From Achatina immaculata (taxonomy: Eukaryota; Mollusca; Gastropoda; Stylommatophora; Achatinidae): DNA of 64,000 nt. Position numbers and translations under genes: made by a program. The stretch lies in NCBI GenBank assembly GCA_009760885.1, contig CM019701.1:16745975-16809974 (forward strand). Direction: 5' to 3'. Below are positions 45,317-56,602 of the stretch, one piece after another. The notes beneath the pieces were generated by a model that made no database searches, was not told where the DNA came from, and was given only the letters and a program-made list of their open reading frames with translations. Numbering within the stretch: the stretch's first letter is position 1; every line of letters begins with the position of its first letter.

Positions 45317-45692
45317 AAGATCTTGCTACATCCTGACGGAGCTAGTGTCTGGAGTGGTGGAAGATCTTGCTACATCCTGACGGAGCTAGTGTCTGGAGTG
45401 GTGGAAGATCTTGCTACATCCTGACGCAGCTAGTGTCTGGAGTGGTGGAAGATCTTGCTACATCCTGACGGAGTTAGTGTCTGTAGTGGTGGAAGATCTT
45501 GCTACATCCTGACGGAGCTAGTGTCTGGAGTGGTGGAAGATCTTGCTACATCCTGACGGAGCCAGTGTCTGGAGTGGTGGGAGATCTTGCTACATCCTGA
45601 TGGAGCCAGTGTCTGAAGTGGTGGGAGATCTTGCTACATCCTGATGGAGCCAGTGTCTGGAGTGGTGGGAGATCTTACTCCATCCTGATGGA
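45317..45692. repeat. 44-bp minisatellite, 8-9 units
   Basis: Units of ggagtggtggaagatcttgc plus tacatcctgacggagctagtgtct. The last units differ by gggag and tgatggagcc, so the array grades into the reading frame at 45631-46191. Confidence 0.92.
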
Positions 45693-46191
45693 ACCAGTGT
45701 GGCAGAAGAGACCATCGTCTTTGACTCAGTTCACGGAGGAAGAAATAGTCGAGCATCATGACGCAAGTCTGTCTAGTGACATAATCATCAAACAAGTAAG
45801 GCCCAGCCAAACCTGCTACGGACACAGCACACCAAGACTTGCTGGGCGTGCTGAGAGAATTCGTGAATTTTACACACAGAAAGCTCTCAAGGCCTTAATA
45901 AAATTCACTAGACAAAGGTTTTCTAACACCATCGTGGAGCCGTCAGTTCAGTTGTGTATCATAAAGCTGATGAACCGCCACAACCAGCACACAAGTCTTA
46001 CATCTTACATCGACAAGGCTCATAAACTGAAGATCTCTGGACTGTCACACGATGATGATGTTTGCAACGGATATTATGATGATAGTTTTAAGGTCATTAA
46101 TGAAGAACACGATTCTCTTACAAGCATAGACGAGAGAGAGAGAGAGAGAGAAGGGGAGGGGGAGTTAGAAAAAGAGAGAGATTTGCTGTAG
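45631..46191 (+). CDS. Unrecognised reading frame, possible host exon(s)
   Basis: 186 codons; the first ~20 come from 44-bp repeat units, so the credible part is about 45693-46191. Unlike most long frames here it has normal amino acid composition and no internal repeat until an RERERE-type stretch near the C-terminus (GA-rich DNA at 46128-46175). I recognise no family. Splice-like signals occur inside: a pyrimidine-rich acceptor ending actcag at 45729 and a donor gtaagg at 45796, which would bound a 66-bp phase-0 exon (FTEEEIVEHHDASL). It may be an unspliced exon, a small single-exon gene, or chance. Nothing upstream resembles a defined promoter. Confidence 0.3.
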   Translation: MLHPDGASVWSGGRSYSILMEPVWQKRPSSLTQFTEEEIVEHHDASLSSDIIIKQVRPSQTCYGHSTPRLAGRAERIREFYTQKALKALIKFTRQRFSNTIVEPSVQLCIIKLMNRHNQHTSLTSYIDKAHKLKISGLSHDDDVCNGYYDDSFKVINEEHDSLTSIDEREREREGEGELEKERDLL

Positions 46192-46405
46192 ACTTAAAAG
46201 AGAGTTATGAAGTACAGTGTTAGCAACAATTTCTACCCAGAAAGTATAGAAAAACCGAAAAAACAAAGTTTAGTTAGTTGATGCAACCATAAGCAAGTTA
46301 ATATCTGACATTATCCAAACACACAGATCCCAAGATCTACTCTAGTTTTACAATCACAACTACAAGACAGAACGAACATCCAGAGGAACATGAACATACC
46401 TGCTA
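46192..46405. other. No gene seen
   Basis: Short non-repetitive spacer. Confidence 0.5.
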
Positions 46406-46409
46406 TCAT

Positions 46410-46970
46410 AATCTGTGCAATAGTTAGCATAATCGGTGCTATCTTGTGGAACAGTTATCATAATCTGTGTTATCATGTGGAATAGTTATAATAATCTGTG
46501 CCATCTTGTGAAACAGTTATCATAATCTGTGCTATATTTGAAACAGTTTTAATAATCTGTGCTATCTTATGGAATAATAATCATAATCTGTACTATCTTG
46601 TGAAACAGTTATCATAATCTGTGTTATCTTATGAAATGGTTATCATAATATGTGCTGTCGTGTGGAATAGTTGTAATAATCTGCGCTATCTTGTGAAATA
46701 GTTATAATCTGTGCTATCTTATAGAATATTTATCATAATGTGTGCTGTCGTGTGGAATAGTTATTATAATATATGCTATCTTGTGAAATAGTTATAATCT
46801 ATGCAATCTTACGGAATAGGTATCATAATCTTAGCTGTCTTGTGGAATAGTTATCATAATCTGTGGTATCATGTGGAATAGCTATCATAATCTGTGCTAT
46901 CTTGTGGATTAGTTATCATAATCTGTGCTATCTTGTGAAATAGTTATAATCTGTGCTTTCATGCAGAAGA
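46410..46970. repeat. ~31-34-bp minisatellite, ~17 units
   Basis: Units of aatctgtgctatcttgtgga plus atagttatcat, with length variants. Confidence 0.9.
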
Positions 46971-47285
46971 GCAACAATATATCATTTATAAAAGAAATCA
47001 GCAGAAAAAGAGTGCACTGTCAATCACTTTACAGAATATAATAAAGACAAAATAATAGTGACATTCTAACAAAAACAATTTGCACAACTTATAATGTTTC
47101 ACAGGAAGAATTCGCTGGCAAATTCCCAGAAAATTAAAAAAAAAACTATTCCTCTTTCTAAAACGAAAAATAGTAACACCACATAGGGCATGTCCATACA
47201 CCAGGGAAAATGTAGTCCATAAATATACTACCACAAACTGTAACTTTTAGCACACATCAATCAATCAATCAATTTAGGAACAATT
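46971..47285. other. No gene seen
   Basis: AT-rich; a 78-codon minus frame (46998-47234) is hydrophobic/Phe-rich but unrecognised. Confidence 0.4.
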
Positions 47286-47289
47286 TAGT

Positions 47290-48110
47290 ACATATAACTA
47301 CTACCACACAGACCAAAACAAATTATAACTACTACCACACAGACTACCACAAACTATAATACTACCACACAGACTATCAACAATTTTAACTACTAGAACA
47401 CAGACGACCACAACCTATAATTACTAAGACGTAGATTACCACAAACTATAATTACTAAGACGTAGACTACTACAACCTATAATTACTAAGACGTAGACTA
47501 CCACAAACTATAATTACTAAGAAACAAACCACCATAAACTATAATTACTAAGACATAGACTACCACAAACTATAATTATTAAGACATTGACTACCACAAA
47601 CTATAATTACTAAGACATAGACTACCACAAACTATAATTACTAAGAAACAAACCACCATGAACTATAATTACTAAGACATAGACTACCACAAACTATAAT
47701 TATTACGACATAGACTACCACAAACTATAATTACTAAGACATAGACTACCACAAACTATAATTACTAAGAAACAAACCCCCATAAACTATAATTGCTAAG
47801 AAACAAACTATCACAAACAATAATTACTAAGACGCAGACTACCACAAACTATAATTACTAAAAAAACAAACTACCACAAACTATAATTACTAAGAAACAA
47901 ACTACCACAAACTATAATTACTAAGAAACAAACTACCACAAACTATAATTACTAAAAAACAAACTACCACAAACTATAATTACTAAGAAACAAACTACCA
48001 CAAACTATAATTACTAAAAAAACAAACCACCACAAACTATAATTACTAAGAAAGAAACCACCACAAACTATAATTACTAAGAAAGAAACCACCACAAACT
48101 GTACCTACAA
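47290..48110. repeat. 31-bp minisatellite, ~27 units
   Basis: Units of actaccacaaactataatta plus ctaagacatag, or ctaagaaacaa on the right. Confidence 0.95.
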
Positions 48111-48312
48111 CACAAACTACTAGAACAAAGGCTCACTGCTGTTAGGTTTCATGCCGGTTCTGAAATACAAGTAAAAGCCGCCATATTGGAACTTGTGAGG
48201 GATGTCTCAGATATTAAGGAACCATGTATCACGATGAACGTGACTCTTCACCAGTGGTCTGCAGGTGTGCACGCCGACATGGATGACTGACTTAGTTTAT
48301 TGTTGTTTCAGT

Positions 48313-48358
48313 GATGGTGGATCTTGTAGAGAGAATATTTGTGCTTTACTTCAAGAGG
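48313..48358 (+). other. Possible 46-bp coding microexon
   Basis: A pyrimidine-rich acceptor (gtttattgttgtttcag, ending 48312) with an upstream branch-point-like ctgac at 48286-48292, and a strong donor gtaagt at 48359-48364. The block between reads in one frame as DGGSCRENICALLQE after a leading T, so it would be a phase-shifting exon. It lies in ~200 bp free of tandem repeats. Cross-species conservation cannot be seen from here, and similar signals can arise by chance. Confidence 0.3.
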
Positions 48359-48389
48359 TAAGTTTGTGACAGTGTATATGTTTGTATGT

Positions 48390-48621
48390 GGAGAGAGAGA
48401 GAGAGAGAGAGAGAAAGTGGAGAAAAATAGTAGAGTGATAGAGTAGTAGAAAGATAAAGTGGAGCCAAGTAGAAGAATGATAGAGCAGGAGAGAGATAAA
48501 GTGGAGCAAAGTAGAAGAGTGATAGAGCAAGAGAGAGACAGAGTGGAGCAAAGTAGAAGAATGATAGAGTAAGAGAGAGAGATAAAGTGAAAGATAGTAG
48601 AAGAATGATAAAGTAAGAGAT
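48390..48621. repeat. GA-rich ~42-bp minisatellite, left part
   Basis: (GA)n at 48391-48411, then units of gatagagcaagagagagata plus aagtggagcaaagtagaagagt. It continues at 49682 after the LINE. Confidence 0.88.
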
Positions 48622-49681
48622 TGACTGAGTGATTGATTGATCTTTATTTCAAAAGGGTTAAGAATTGTTCACGCTGGCCTGTCTGACATTTTGCTCTTTA
48701 TCATGCAACTTTCACTCTATTCCAGACATTCTACAAATATGCTGCTCATATAACAAACATAATTAACAATAAAGTAACGACATACACATAAAATGACTAA
48801 CTACATACACATATAAATGACTATTTACCAAGCAAGAAAAGTGTCATTACTATTCAGAATAATGAGTTCGGTGTTTGTAAGAGCAGTCTAAAATATTTTT
48901 TTTTAGTTTCACGATTCATGGAGGCATGAAGTCGACATCAAACAGATGTAGGAAGGAGTATAATTTACATTTTTTTATACAGGATGAGAGGATATCCCAA
49001 AGATGAGCAGAAGAATAATTAAAGCTTTTCTTTTAAAGGTCAAGTCTGGATTTTGGCAGACATATGTTGTTCAAGCGTTGGCTGCACTTTGGGCTAAATT
49101 TAAACAGGTTCCGTAGATAAGGCGGAGTATGGTGTTAAAGAATTTGATGTACTAACTTGGCTTTGTTGAAGAGGAACCTGTTCTTAAGAGGCAGTATTTT
49201 TAATACTTTTGTGCTAGTTAGTTGTTTGTGTTTGATCTTTGTCACTAATAAGCTTTACTGCTTGGTTTTGGAGTGAGCAAAGCTTCTTTGTATTTGACAC
49301 TGAGCAACCATCCCAGATTGTTGAGTAATAGTCTAAATGTGTTTGTATATGTGATATGTGGTATGTCTTCCTTGTGTCTTGATCGATAAAGTGCTTGATT
49401 TTGGCTAACTGGTATACTTTATGTGCGATGAGTTTTGTTAGACATTGCACATGAGAGTTCCAGGTCAGATGTTGGTCAATAATAAGACCTAGTGTTTTGT
49501 GCTCGTTAACGTTCTCTATCTGTGATGTTTCTGTACAGAGCCGAAGTGTTGTTTTTGTTGCGTTGTGTTGTTTCTGTCTTGTTATGAGCACTGATTTTGT
49601 TTTATCGGTATTAATAATCATGCCATTGTTGTTGCTCCATATAATTAGATTGTTTAACTCGACCTGAAGAGTTCATACAAG
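48622..49681 (-). mobile_element. CR1/L2-like LINE, 5'-truncated
   Basis: On the minus strand this begins inside the RT (LIIWSNNNG near 49650) and ends in a tandem AATC-type tail (gattgattgatc on plus, 48628-48642). The coding part is 49214-49671, followed by ~570 bp of 3' UTR. It is inserted in the GA-rich minisatellite, which resumes at 49682. Confidence 0.85.
49214..49671 (-). pseudogene. CR1/L2-like reverse transcriptase C-terminal part
   Basis: About 150 codons, open throughout: NTDKTKSVLITRQKQHN, then HKTLGLIIDQHLTWNSH (post-palm segment) and THLDYYSTIWDGCS (thumb signature, usually HLDYCxxIWG), ending at TQTTN. Upstream RT motifs and endonuclease are lost by 5' truncation. The reading frame is otherwise intact. 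Confidence 0.88.
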
Positions 49682-50276
49682 GTTAATACAGAGAAATAAA
49701 GTGGAGCAAAATAAGAATGATAGAGTAGGAGAGAGATAAAGTAGTGCAAAGTAGAAGAATGACAGAGTAGGAGAGGTATAAAGTGGAGTAAAGTAGAAGA
49801 ATAATTGAGCAAGAGAGAAATAAAGTGGAAGAAAATAGAAGAATGATAGAGTATGAGAGATGTAAAGAGGACTAAAGTAGAAGAGTGATAGAGCAGGAAA
49901 GAGATAAAGTGGAACAAAGTAGAAGGTGATAGAGCAGGAAACACACACACAGAGAAAGAGAGAGGAAAAGAGCGATTGATCAGGTGAGAGAAAGAGAGAG
50001 AAAGAAAGAAAGAAATAGATTGAGAAAGACACGGAGGAGAAAAGATAAAGAGAAATGAGTGATAGAAGATAGAGAAAGAATACTAGGAGAGAGATGGAGG
50101 AGAAGAGATAAAGAGAAACGAGTGAGAGAAGATAGAGAAAGAAGAGTAGGAGAGAGATGGAGGAGAAGAAATAAAGAGAAACGAGTGAGAGAAGATAGAG
50201 AAAGAAGAGTAGAAGAGAGACGAAAGAGATAGAGAAAGAAGAGTAGAAGAGAGACGAAAGAGAAGAACGACAGACT
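49682..50276. repeat. GA-rich minisatellite, right part, then ~62-bp GA array
   Basis: Continues the 42-bp units to about 49960, then units of agatagagaaagaagagtag plus a GGAGAGAGATGGAGGAG-rich half to 50265. Confidence 0.88.
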
Positions 50277-50433
50277 GGTTGATTTATTGATCTTTATTTC
50301 AAAAGGGTTAAAAATTGGGCACGCAGGCCCGTCTGACATTCTGCCCTTTATCATACATCTTTCACTCTATTCCAGACATTCTACAAATATGCTGTTCATA
50401 TAACAAACATAACTAACATTGAAGCTGAGAGAC
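50277..50433 (-). mobile_element. Second CR1/L2-like LINE copy, 3' end (split by PLE)
   Basis: Aligns with 48630-48780: ctttatttcaaaagggttaa, gggcacgcaggcccgtctga and tctattccagacattctaca. It continues at 54761-55127 after the PLE. Only 3' UTR is present. Confidence 0.88.
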
Positions 50434-50466
50434 ATAAAATAAAATATGAAAAATAATATATAAAAA

Positions 50467-51065
50467 CGCTGGAACTACATGGGTTAAACTCGCTGTTTAG
50501 TTACACGTAACATCATCTTCTTCAATCATTATAGTACCTCTCCACTAAATCCACCCCTTCTTACTTTTCAAACTTCCTCACAGCATCACTCTGCAACCCC
50601 GCTATTTTCTCTGCAACACCTCTTCCCCAATCACCTGTTTCAAATTCTCCTAGCTAGGCCAGTAGTGCGTCACTCTCTCTCCCCTCCCCGGTTTCCCATC
50701 CACCACCCCCAGTTACAACCCACCGACCACATGTCACAGGTCTCTATTTAAACAATTTCCACGTCCTACCAGATCCATTCCTGACACACACCGCCGGACA
50801 AGCCACACCTTACAATTTACAGCTAAGTACTCCTTTAAATTTTTTTTTAAACAGTATTCATGTAAATCTATACATTATCTCCTCTCCCTATTTCTTTGTC
50901 CTGTATATTTTTGTATGATTAAGGCTCACGCCGAAACGTCACAACTTTGTAATCGTTAAGTAATAAAGCTGCTCCTACTTTTTTCCAATTTTATACATTC
51001 TAGTATCACAGCTTTACTGCAGTGTTAGTGTATAGTTGTATACTTATACACCAATTATTGTGTTA
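50467..51065 (+). repeat. PLE left terminal repeat (pseudo-LTR)
   Basis: Begins at cgctggaactacatgggtta, a copy of the sequence just before the coding stop at 54186, and runs to ccaattattgtgtta. It contains the hammerhead-like motif at 50913-50940 and an aataaa polyadenylation-like signal shortly after (gtaataaagctgc). Confidence 0.92.
50913..50940 (+). ncRNA. Hammerhead-ribozyme-like motif (left repeat)
   Basis: tgattaaggctcacgccgaa followed by acgtc. Same stem, loop and GAAA as at 33857, but TGATTA replaces TGATGA, which would weaken a canonical hammerhead. Confidence 0.38.
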
Positions 51066-51243
51066 CTGAGTTATTTTCACTGCGACAAACGTTTTTGTAT
51101 GTCTATTTCTCATTCGATCTTCCATCACGCCTCTCTCAACACTTAGTCACATCTCCTCACCATATCCAAAGCATCCCAGTTGTAACTTACTAATCCCTTG
51201 CCATTATCACTAGCCTTCTTTCTTCCCGTCTTCACACTTTACC

Positions 51244-54186
51244 ATGCCATCCGCTAAGGAATATCTTAAATCCCTCAAATCTTTCATTCGCTTTTCTTTC
51301 CGCCTTCTTCCGCCACATATATCTAGCACAGCCACAGAACTAGCTTTCACAATCTACAAGAAGACGAGATTCGCCTCCCACCTCCACTTTCTGAACTACT
51401 GTCTGCGCCACAAAATAATTCCTAAAGGTTTCTCGTCATCTTTTCACCCTGCGGCCGGCACATTCCACGTGGTTGAACAAAGACTTCTGGACAAGATGGA
51501 GAAAAATTGCTCGCGGCTCAGAATGAGCTGTATCATTCAGAATCACAGACGCCTGTTGTCCAACCTCGATCGGGTCAAAGATAACCTTGAACGCCGCCTT
51601 CACTCCTACACATCAGACAACCGTGTTCTCCTTCTTCTTATCAAACACATTATACACGTCACAAATCGCCAGCTTTACCAGTTTTATGCCTCTGGCAAAG
51701 AACATAAACTTAACCGACTTCTACCACAGCCAGTCTCTTCTACTTCTAGAGGTGAACCACTTTCCAATCAGCCCCCCTCTTCTGCTACACCTGACCAACA
51801 GACTTCTATCTCACTTGACCATCAGACACTTGTAACACCTCCGGACCAACCTTCCCAGATTACACAACATATTCAAGTACTCGCACCCCCATCCTCAGAT
51901 GATACCCCATCTCCTTCTCATCCTCCTCCAGCCTCTAATGTAGTTTGTATTCCCCCCGACTTGCCCCTTTCTGATGATGAAAAACTAGTTCTGGCCAAGG
52001 GTCTTAAGTTTATTCCCACTCGGCCTCGTTGTGATCGCTATTTTTTACTCCGCGATGTTAAACAATTCCACCGTCGATTACGTCTTAAATATTACTTTGC
52101 TAACAAAGAGTCCAACCAACTCACACAAGACCCCGATAACCCATTTGCACGTTACGACCACCATAAATATAGCTGGACACCTTCCCCCGGGGCTTCCCAA
52201 GCTTTAGATCTTTATATTGATACGACGTGGCGTGAGATTCTTAACCTCAAGCCACCAAGAATTCGACATTTTAACCTAAATAAGGGAGAGTCCAGAGCAT
52301 TGTCCACCCTTAAACATCGAAGCGACATCGTAATCAAACCAGCAGATAAGTCCAGCAATCTCGTAGTTTGGAAAAGATTTATATATCGCGGAAGGAATGT
52401 CCCAACTCAGCAATACAGAATTCTATGCCCCAGCAAATAACGATGCTACCCGTTCTAATAATGACATAGTGGAAGCAACCATTAAAGATCTAATCACAGA
52501 AGGTGGCCTCCCACCCCAAGCTATTTCTCTTCACATTAAGGACAGCTGTTTAGGCACACCCACTTTCTATCTTCTTCCTAAAATCCACAAACCAGGTAAC
52601 CCTGGACGCCCCATTGTATCAGCGTGTTCATGCCCCACTGAGCACATTTCTGATTTTTTAGACAGCATTTTCCAGCCTCTTGTACACAAACTACCCTCCT
52701 TTTTGAAATACACCAACCACGCATTAACAATTTTTGATACAATCACACTCTCTCAACACCACATCTATCACATCTTTCTCCTTGATGTCTGCTCTCTTTA
52801 CACTTCTATCCCCCATAAGGATGGACTCTTAGCACTCCGCCATTTTCTCGACAAAGACCCTCACCCCACAACTAACACTGACACCATAATCAGACTTACA
52901 GAGCTAGTACTAAACCAAAATTCTTTCGAATTCAACGGCGAATACTTCGAGCAAATCAGTGGTGTTGCTATGGGAACGAAAATGGGTCCCAGTTATGCAT
53001 ATCTATTTATGGGCTTTCTGGAAGTCAAATTATGGGAAACCTACACTGGCAGATTTCCAGAATTCTATAAAAGGTACATCGATGATGGCATTGGAATTAC
53101 CTTAAAAAATTTATTAAATTCGCCAATACACTCAATAAGAACATAAAATTCACTTATGAAATCTCTGACAAGTCTGTTAATTTTTTAGACATTAAAATTT
53201 CTATTGGCACAAACAGGCTTGTCACCTCTGTATTTTACAAGCCCACCGATAGCCACACCTATTTGCTTTACACCTCCTCCCATCCTGAGGCCTGTAAGAA
53301 CTCCATCCCATATTCCCAACTCCTCCGTCTTCGCCGCATATGTCAGGATAATTTGGACTTTATAGATCAGTCCAACAAGTTATTAGAATTTTTCCGTCAT
53401 CGCCACTACCCAGAAAAGGTCCTTCGTAAAGCCTTCAACCGTATTCAACTAGTGAGCCGCAAAGAAGTATTCAGGAAAAAGCCTGTTACTCCATCTGACA
53501 GAGTTAAGTTAGTACTGCCTTTCCACCCACACGGTCAGATGGTTAAGAAAATCCTTTATCGTCATCTGCACAGAGTTAAGTTAGTACTGCCTTTCCACCC
53601 ACACGGTCAGATGGTTAAGAAAATCCTTTATCGTCATCTGCCGATAATCCAACTCGACTCCGACACTCGTAACATTTTCTCTGAAGCACCCCTATTGGCA
53701 TACAAACGTGAGCCAAACCTTAAGGACATCCTTGTCCACAGCCACTTGAAGCGGAGCCTTACATATGTTGGCACCAGAAAATGTAACCGCCCCCGCTGCG
53801 TTACCTGCCCTGTAGTTTGGGAAACGAAAACAATCACCTTTCCCAAAACTATCCTCACTCTTCATGAGGGATTCACATGCGAGTCCCGAAATGTGATATA
53901 TGTCATCGTGTGCAAAAGATGCAGGATAACATATATCGGTGAGACTGGCCTCAGATTAGGGGACCGCATGCAAAAACATCTGTACGACATCACCCAGCAT
54001 GCTTCGAAACCAGTCCCAAATCATTTCAATGGCCCCAACCACAGAGGCAAATCTGATTTTCTGGTAACAGCCATTAAACAATGTCACGCAGATGACACAA
54101 GCCGCCTGGCACTTGAGAACGGCTGCATTCAAAATTATGGGACGCTGGAACCACATGGGTTAAACTCGCTGTTTAGTTACACGTAA
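51244..54186 (+). pseudogene. PLE reverse transcriptase with GIY-YIG endonuclease, two frameshifts
   Basis: It spans three frames. Frame 1 (51244-52378) starts MPSAKEYLKSL and holds the N-terminal domain, a Pro/Ser-rich linker and DIVIKPADKSSNLVVW. A one-base shift near 52376-52379 leads to frame 2 (52379-53103): LYIAEGMSQLSNTEF, LPKIHKPGNPGRPIVSA, LDVCSLYTSIP (motif A Asp near 52784), GVAMGTKMGPSYA (motif B) and YIDDG (53076-53090, catalytic). A second shift near 53095-53106 leads to frame 3: NFLDIKISIG, YKPTDSHTYLLY, the Cys linker CNRPRCVTC and GIY-YIG block VIYVIVCKRC...TYIGETGLRLGDR, ending LFSYT. A 72-bp in-frame tandem duplication (24 residues, starting RVKLVLPFHPHG) lies at 53499-53642. 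Combined length (~980 codons) is typical or slightly long for the family. All key RT and endonuclease motifs are present; only the two shifts prevent one product. Confidence 0.93.
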
Positions 54187-54747
54187 CATCATCTTCTTCA
54201 ATCATTATAGTACCTCTCCACTAAATCCACCCCTTCTTACTTTTCAAACTTCCTCACAGCATCACTCTGCAACCCCGCTATTTTCTCTGCAACCCCTCTT
54301 CTCTGCAACCCCTCTTCCCCAATCACCTGTTTCAAATTCTCCTAGCTAGGCCAGTAGTGCGTCACTCTCTCTCCCCTCCCCGGTTTCCCATCCACCACCC
54401 CCAGTTACAACCCACCGACCACATGTCACAGGTCTCTATTTAAACAATTTCCACGTCCTACCAGATCCATTCCTGACACACACCGCCAGACAAGCCACAC
54501 CTTGCAATTTACAGCTAAGTACTTTTTTTTTACAGTATTCATGTAAATCTATACTTTATCTCCTCTCCCTATTTCTTCGTCCTGTATGTTTTTGTATGAT
54601 TAAGGCTCACGCCGAAACGTCACAACTTTGTAATCGTTAAGTAATAAAGCTGCTCCTACTTTTTTCCGATTTTATACATTCTAGTATCACAGCTTTACTG
54701 CAGTGTTTAGTGTATAGTTGTATACTTATACACCAATTATTGTGTTA
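54142..54747 (+). repeat. PLE right terminal repeat (pseudo-LTR)
   Basis: Direct copy of 50467-51065 with a small tandem expansion (ctctgcaacccctctt repeated near 54280-54305) and a few substitutions. Its first ~45 bp encode the end of the endonuclease. Confidence 0.92.
54594..54621 (+). ncRNA. Hammerhead-ribozyme-like motif (right repeat)
   Basis: Identical core to 50913-50940 (tgattaaggctcacgccgaa, then acgtc). Confidence 0.38.
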
Positions 54748-54760
54748 TAAAATAAAATAT

Positions 54761-55127
54761 AACATTTACGTTTTGCTCTTATCCATTCACTCAGTACAGA
54801 AGTAACTACATACATATATAAATGACTATCTACTAAACAAAAATTTCGGGACTATTCAGAATAAACAATTAACTGTATTCGCTGTCTGTAAGAGCAGTCT
54901 AAAATAACTTTTAAGTTTTATGATTCATGGAGGCATGTAGTCGACATCAAATAGATAGTGGGAAAGTTTGTAGCTGTAGGAAGGAATATAATGTATATTT
55001 TTTTATACAGGATGGGAGGGTATTCCAAAGATGAGCAGCAGAATAACTAAAGCTTTTCTTGTAAAGATCAAGTCTAGGTTTTGGAAGATATATGTTGTTT
55101 AAGCGTTGGCTGCACTTTGGGCTAAAT
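54761..55127 (-). mobile_element. Second CR1/L2-like LINE copy, 5' part (split by PLE)
   Basis: Aligns with about 48790-49105 (aagagcagtctaaaata, gattcatggaggcatg and gttggctgcactttgggcta). With 50277-50433 it makes one ~520-bp, severely 5'-truncated LINE insertion. Confidence 0.85.
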
Positions 55128-55572
55128 TTATAGTGAAGGAGAAAAGGAGAGAGAAGCAGAGTAAAAGAAAGAGAGACAGAGTAAAAGAAAGAGAGATAGA
55201 GACGGAGTAAAAGAAAGAGATAGAGGCAGAGTAAAAGAAAGAGAGATAGAGACAGAGTAAAAGAAAGAGACAGAGACAGAGTAAAAGAAAGAGACAGAGA
55301 CAGAGTAAAAGAAAGAGAGAGAGAGAGGCAGACTAAGAGAAGGAGAGAGACAGAATAAAAGAAAGAGAGAGACAGAGTAAAAGAAAGAGAGATAGAAACA
55401 GAGTAAAAGAAAGAGAGACAGACAGACAGACAGACAAAGTAAAAGAGAGACAGACAGACAGAGTAAAAGAAAGAGAGAGACAGGGTAAAAGAAAAAGAGA
55501 GAGACCGTAAAAGAAAGAGAGAGAGACAGAGTAAAAGAAAAAAAGAGAGACAGACAGACAGACAGGCAGAGA
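55128..55572. repeat. ~22-bp GA/CA-rich minisatellite
   Basis: Units of gagacagagtaaaagaaaga with length variation and short (GACA)n patches. Confidence 0.92.
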
Positions 55573-55624
55573 GTGAGAACCGGCAAAAATAAATTGGAAA
55601 AGAATTTATAAATAGATAGATTGT

Positions 55625-56568
55625 ATGTTAGCTACAATAAGAAACATGCATACACATATACAAAACATACTGACACATACATTCCTACGTGTTTACGTAC
55701 ATGCATACATAAATACACGTATATATATACATACATAGATATATACATACATGCAAACTATATACATATATACATATACGTACATACATACATACGTACA
55801 TACATACATACACGTTCATACACATATGTATATACATACATACACAATCATAATGCATACGTACACGTACATACATACATACGTACATACATACATACAT
55901 ACATTACATACATACATATATCATACATACATACATACACGATCATAATACATACATACACGTACATACATACATACGTACGTACATACATACATACACA
56001 CACTACATACATACATAAATACGTACATACATACATACATACATACATACATACAAACATATACATACATACATATACAATCATAATACATACATACATA
56101 CCTACATATTTACATGCATACATATATACATACACATTGCATGCATAATATATACATACATATATACATACATACACATATGCATCCATAATATACACAT
56201 ACATACTATACACTTACATAATACAGACATACATACATACATACAAGTACAGACACGTACATACATAAAAACATACATATATACATACATACATTCATAC
56301 ATACACATATGCATCCATAATATACACATACATACTATACACTTACATAATACAGACATACATACATACATACAAGTACATACACGTACATACATAAAAA
56401 CATACATATATACATACATACATTCATACACATACTTTCATATACATGCATACACGTTCATACATACATACACATATACATACATAATACATACAGATAC
56501 ATACATGTATACATACAAAATACTTATATATACGTACATGCATATATATATACCTATACATACATACA

Positions 56569-56602
<34 letters not shown>

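Larger units (their letters stand above)
50434..54760 (+). mobile_element. Nearly complete Penelope-like element, 4.3 kb, 14-bp TSD
   Basis: A 14-bp duplication ataaaataaaatat flanks it (50434-50447 and 54747-54760). Inside are two direct terminal repeats of ~600 bp (50467-51065 and 54142-54747), about 95% identical by eye, bracketing the RT/GIY-YIG coding region (51244-54186). The left repeat starts with a copy of the coding 3' end, as is usual for PLE pseudo-LTRs generated by tandem arrangement. It sits in the 3' UTR of a CR1/L2-like LINE. It is the youngest and most complete retroelement in the window. Confidence 0.93.
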
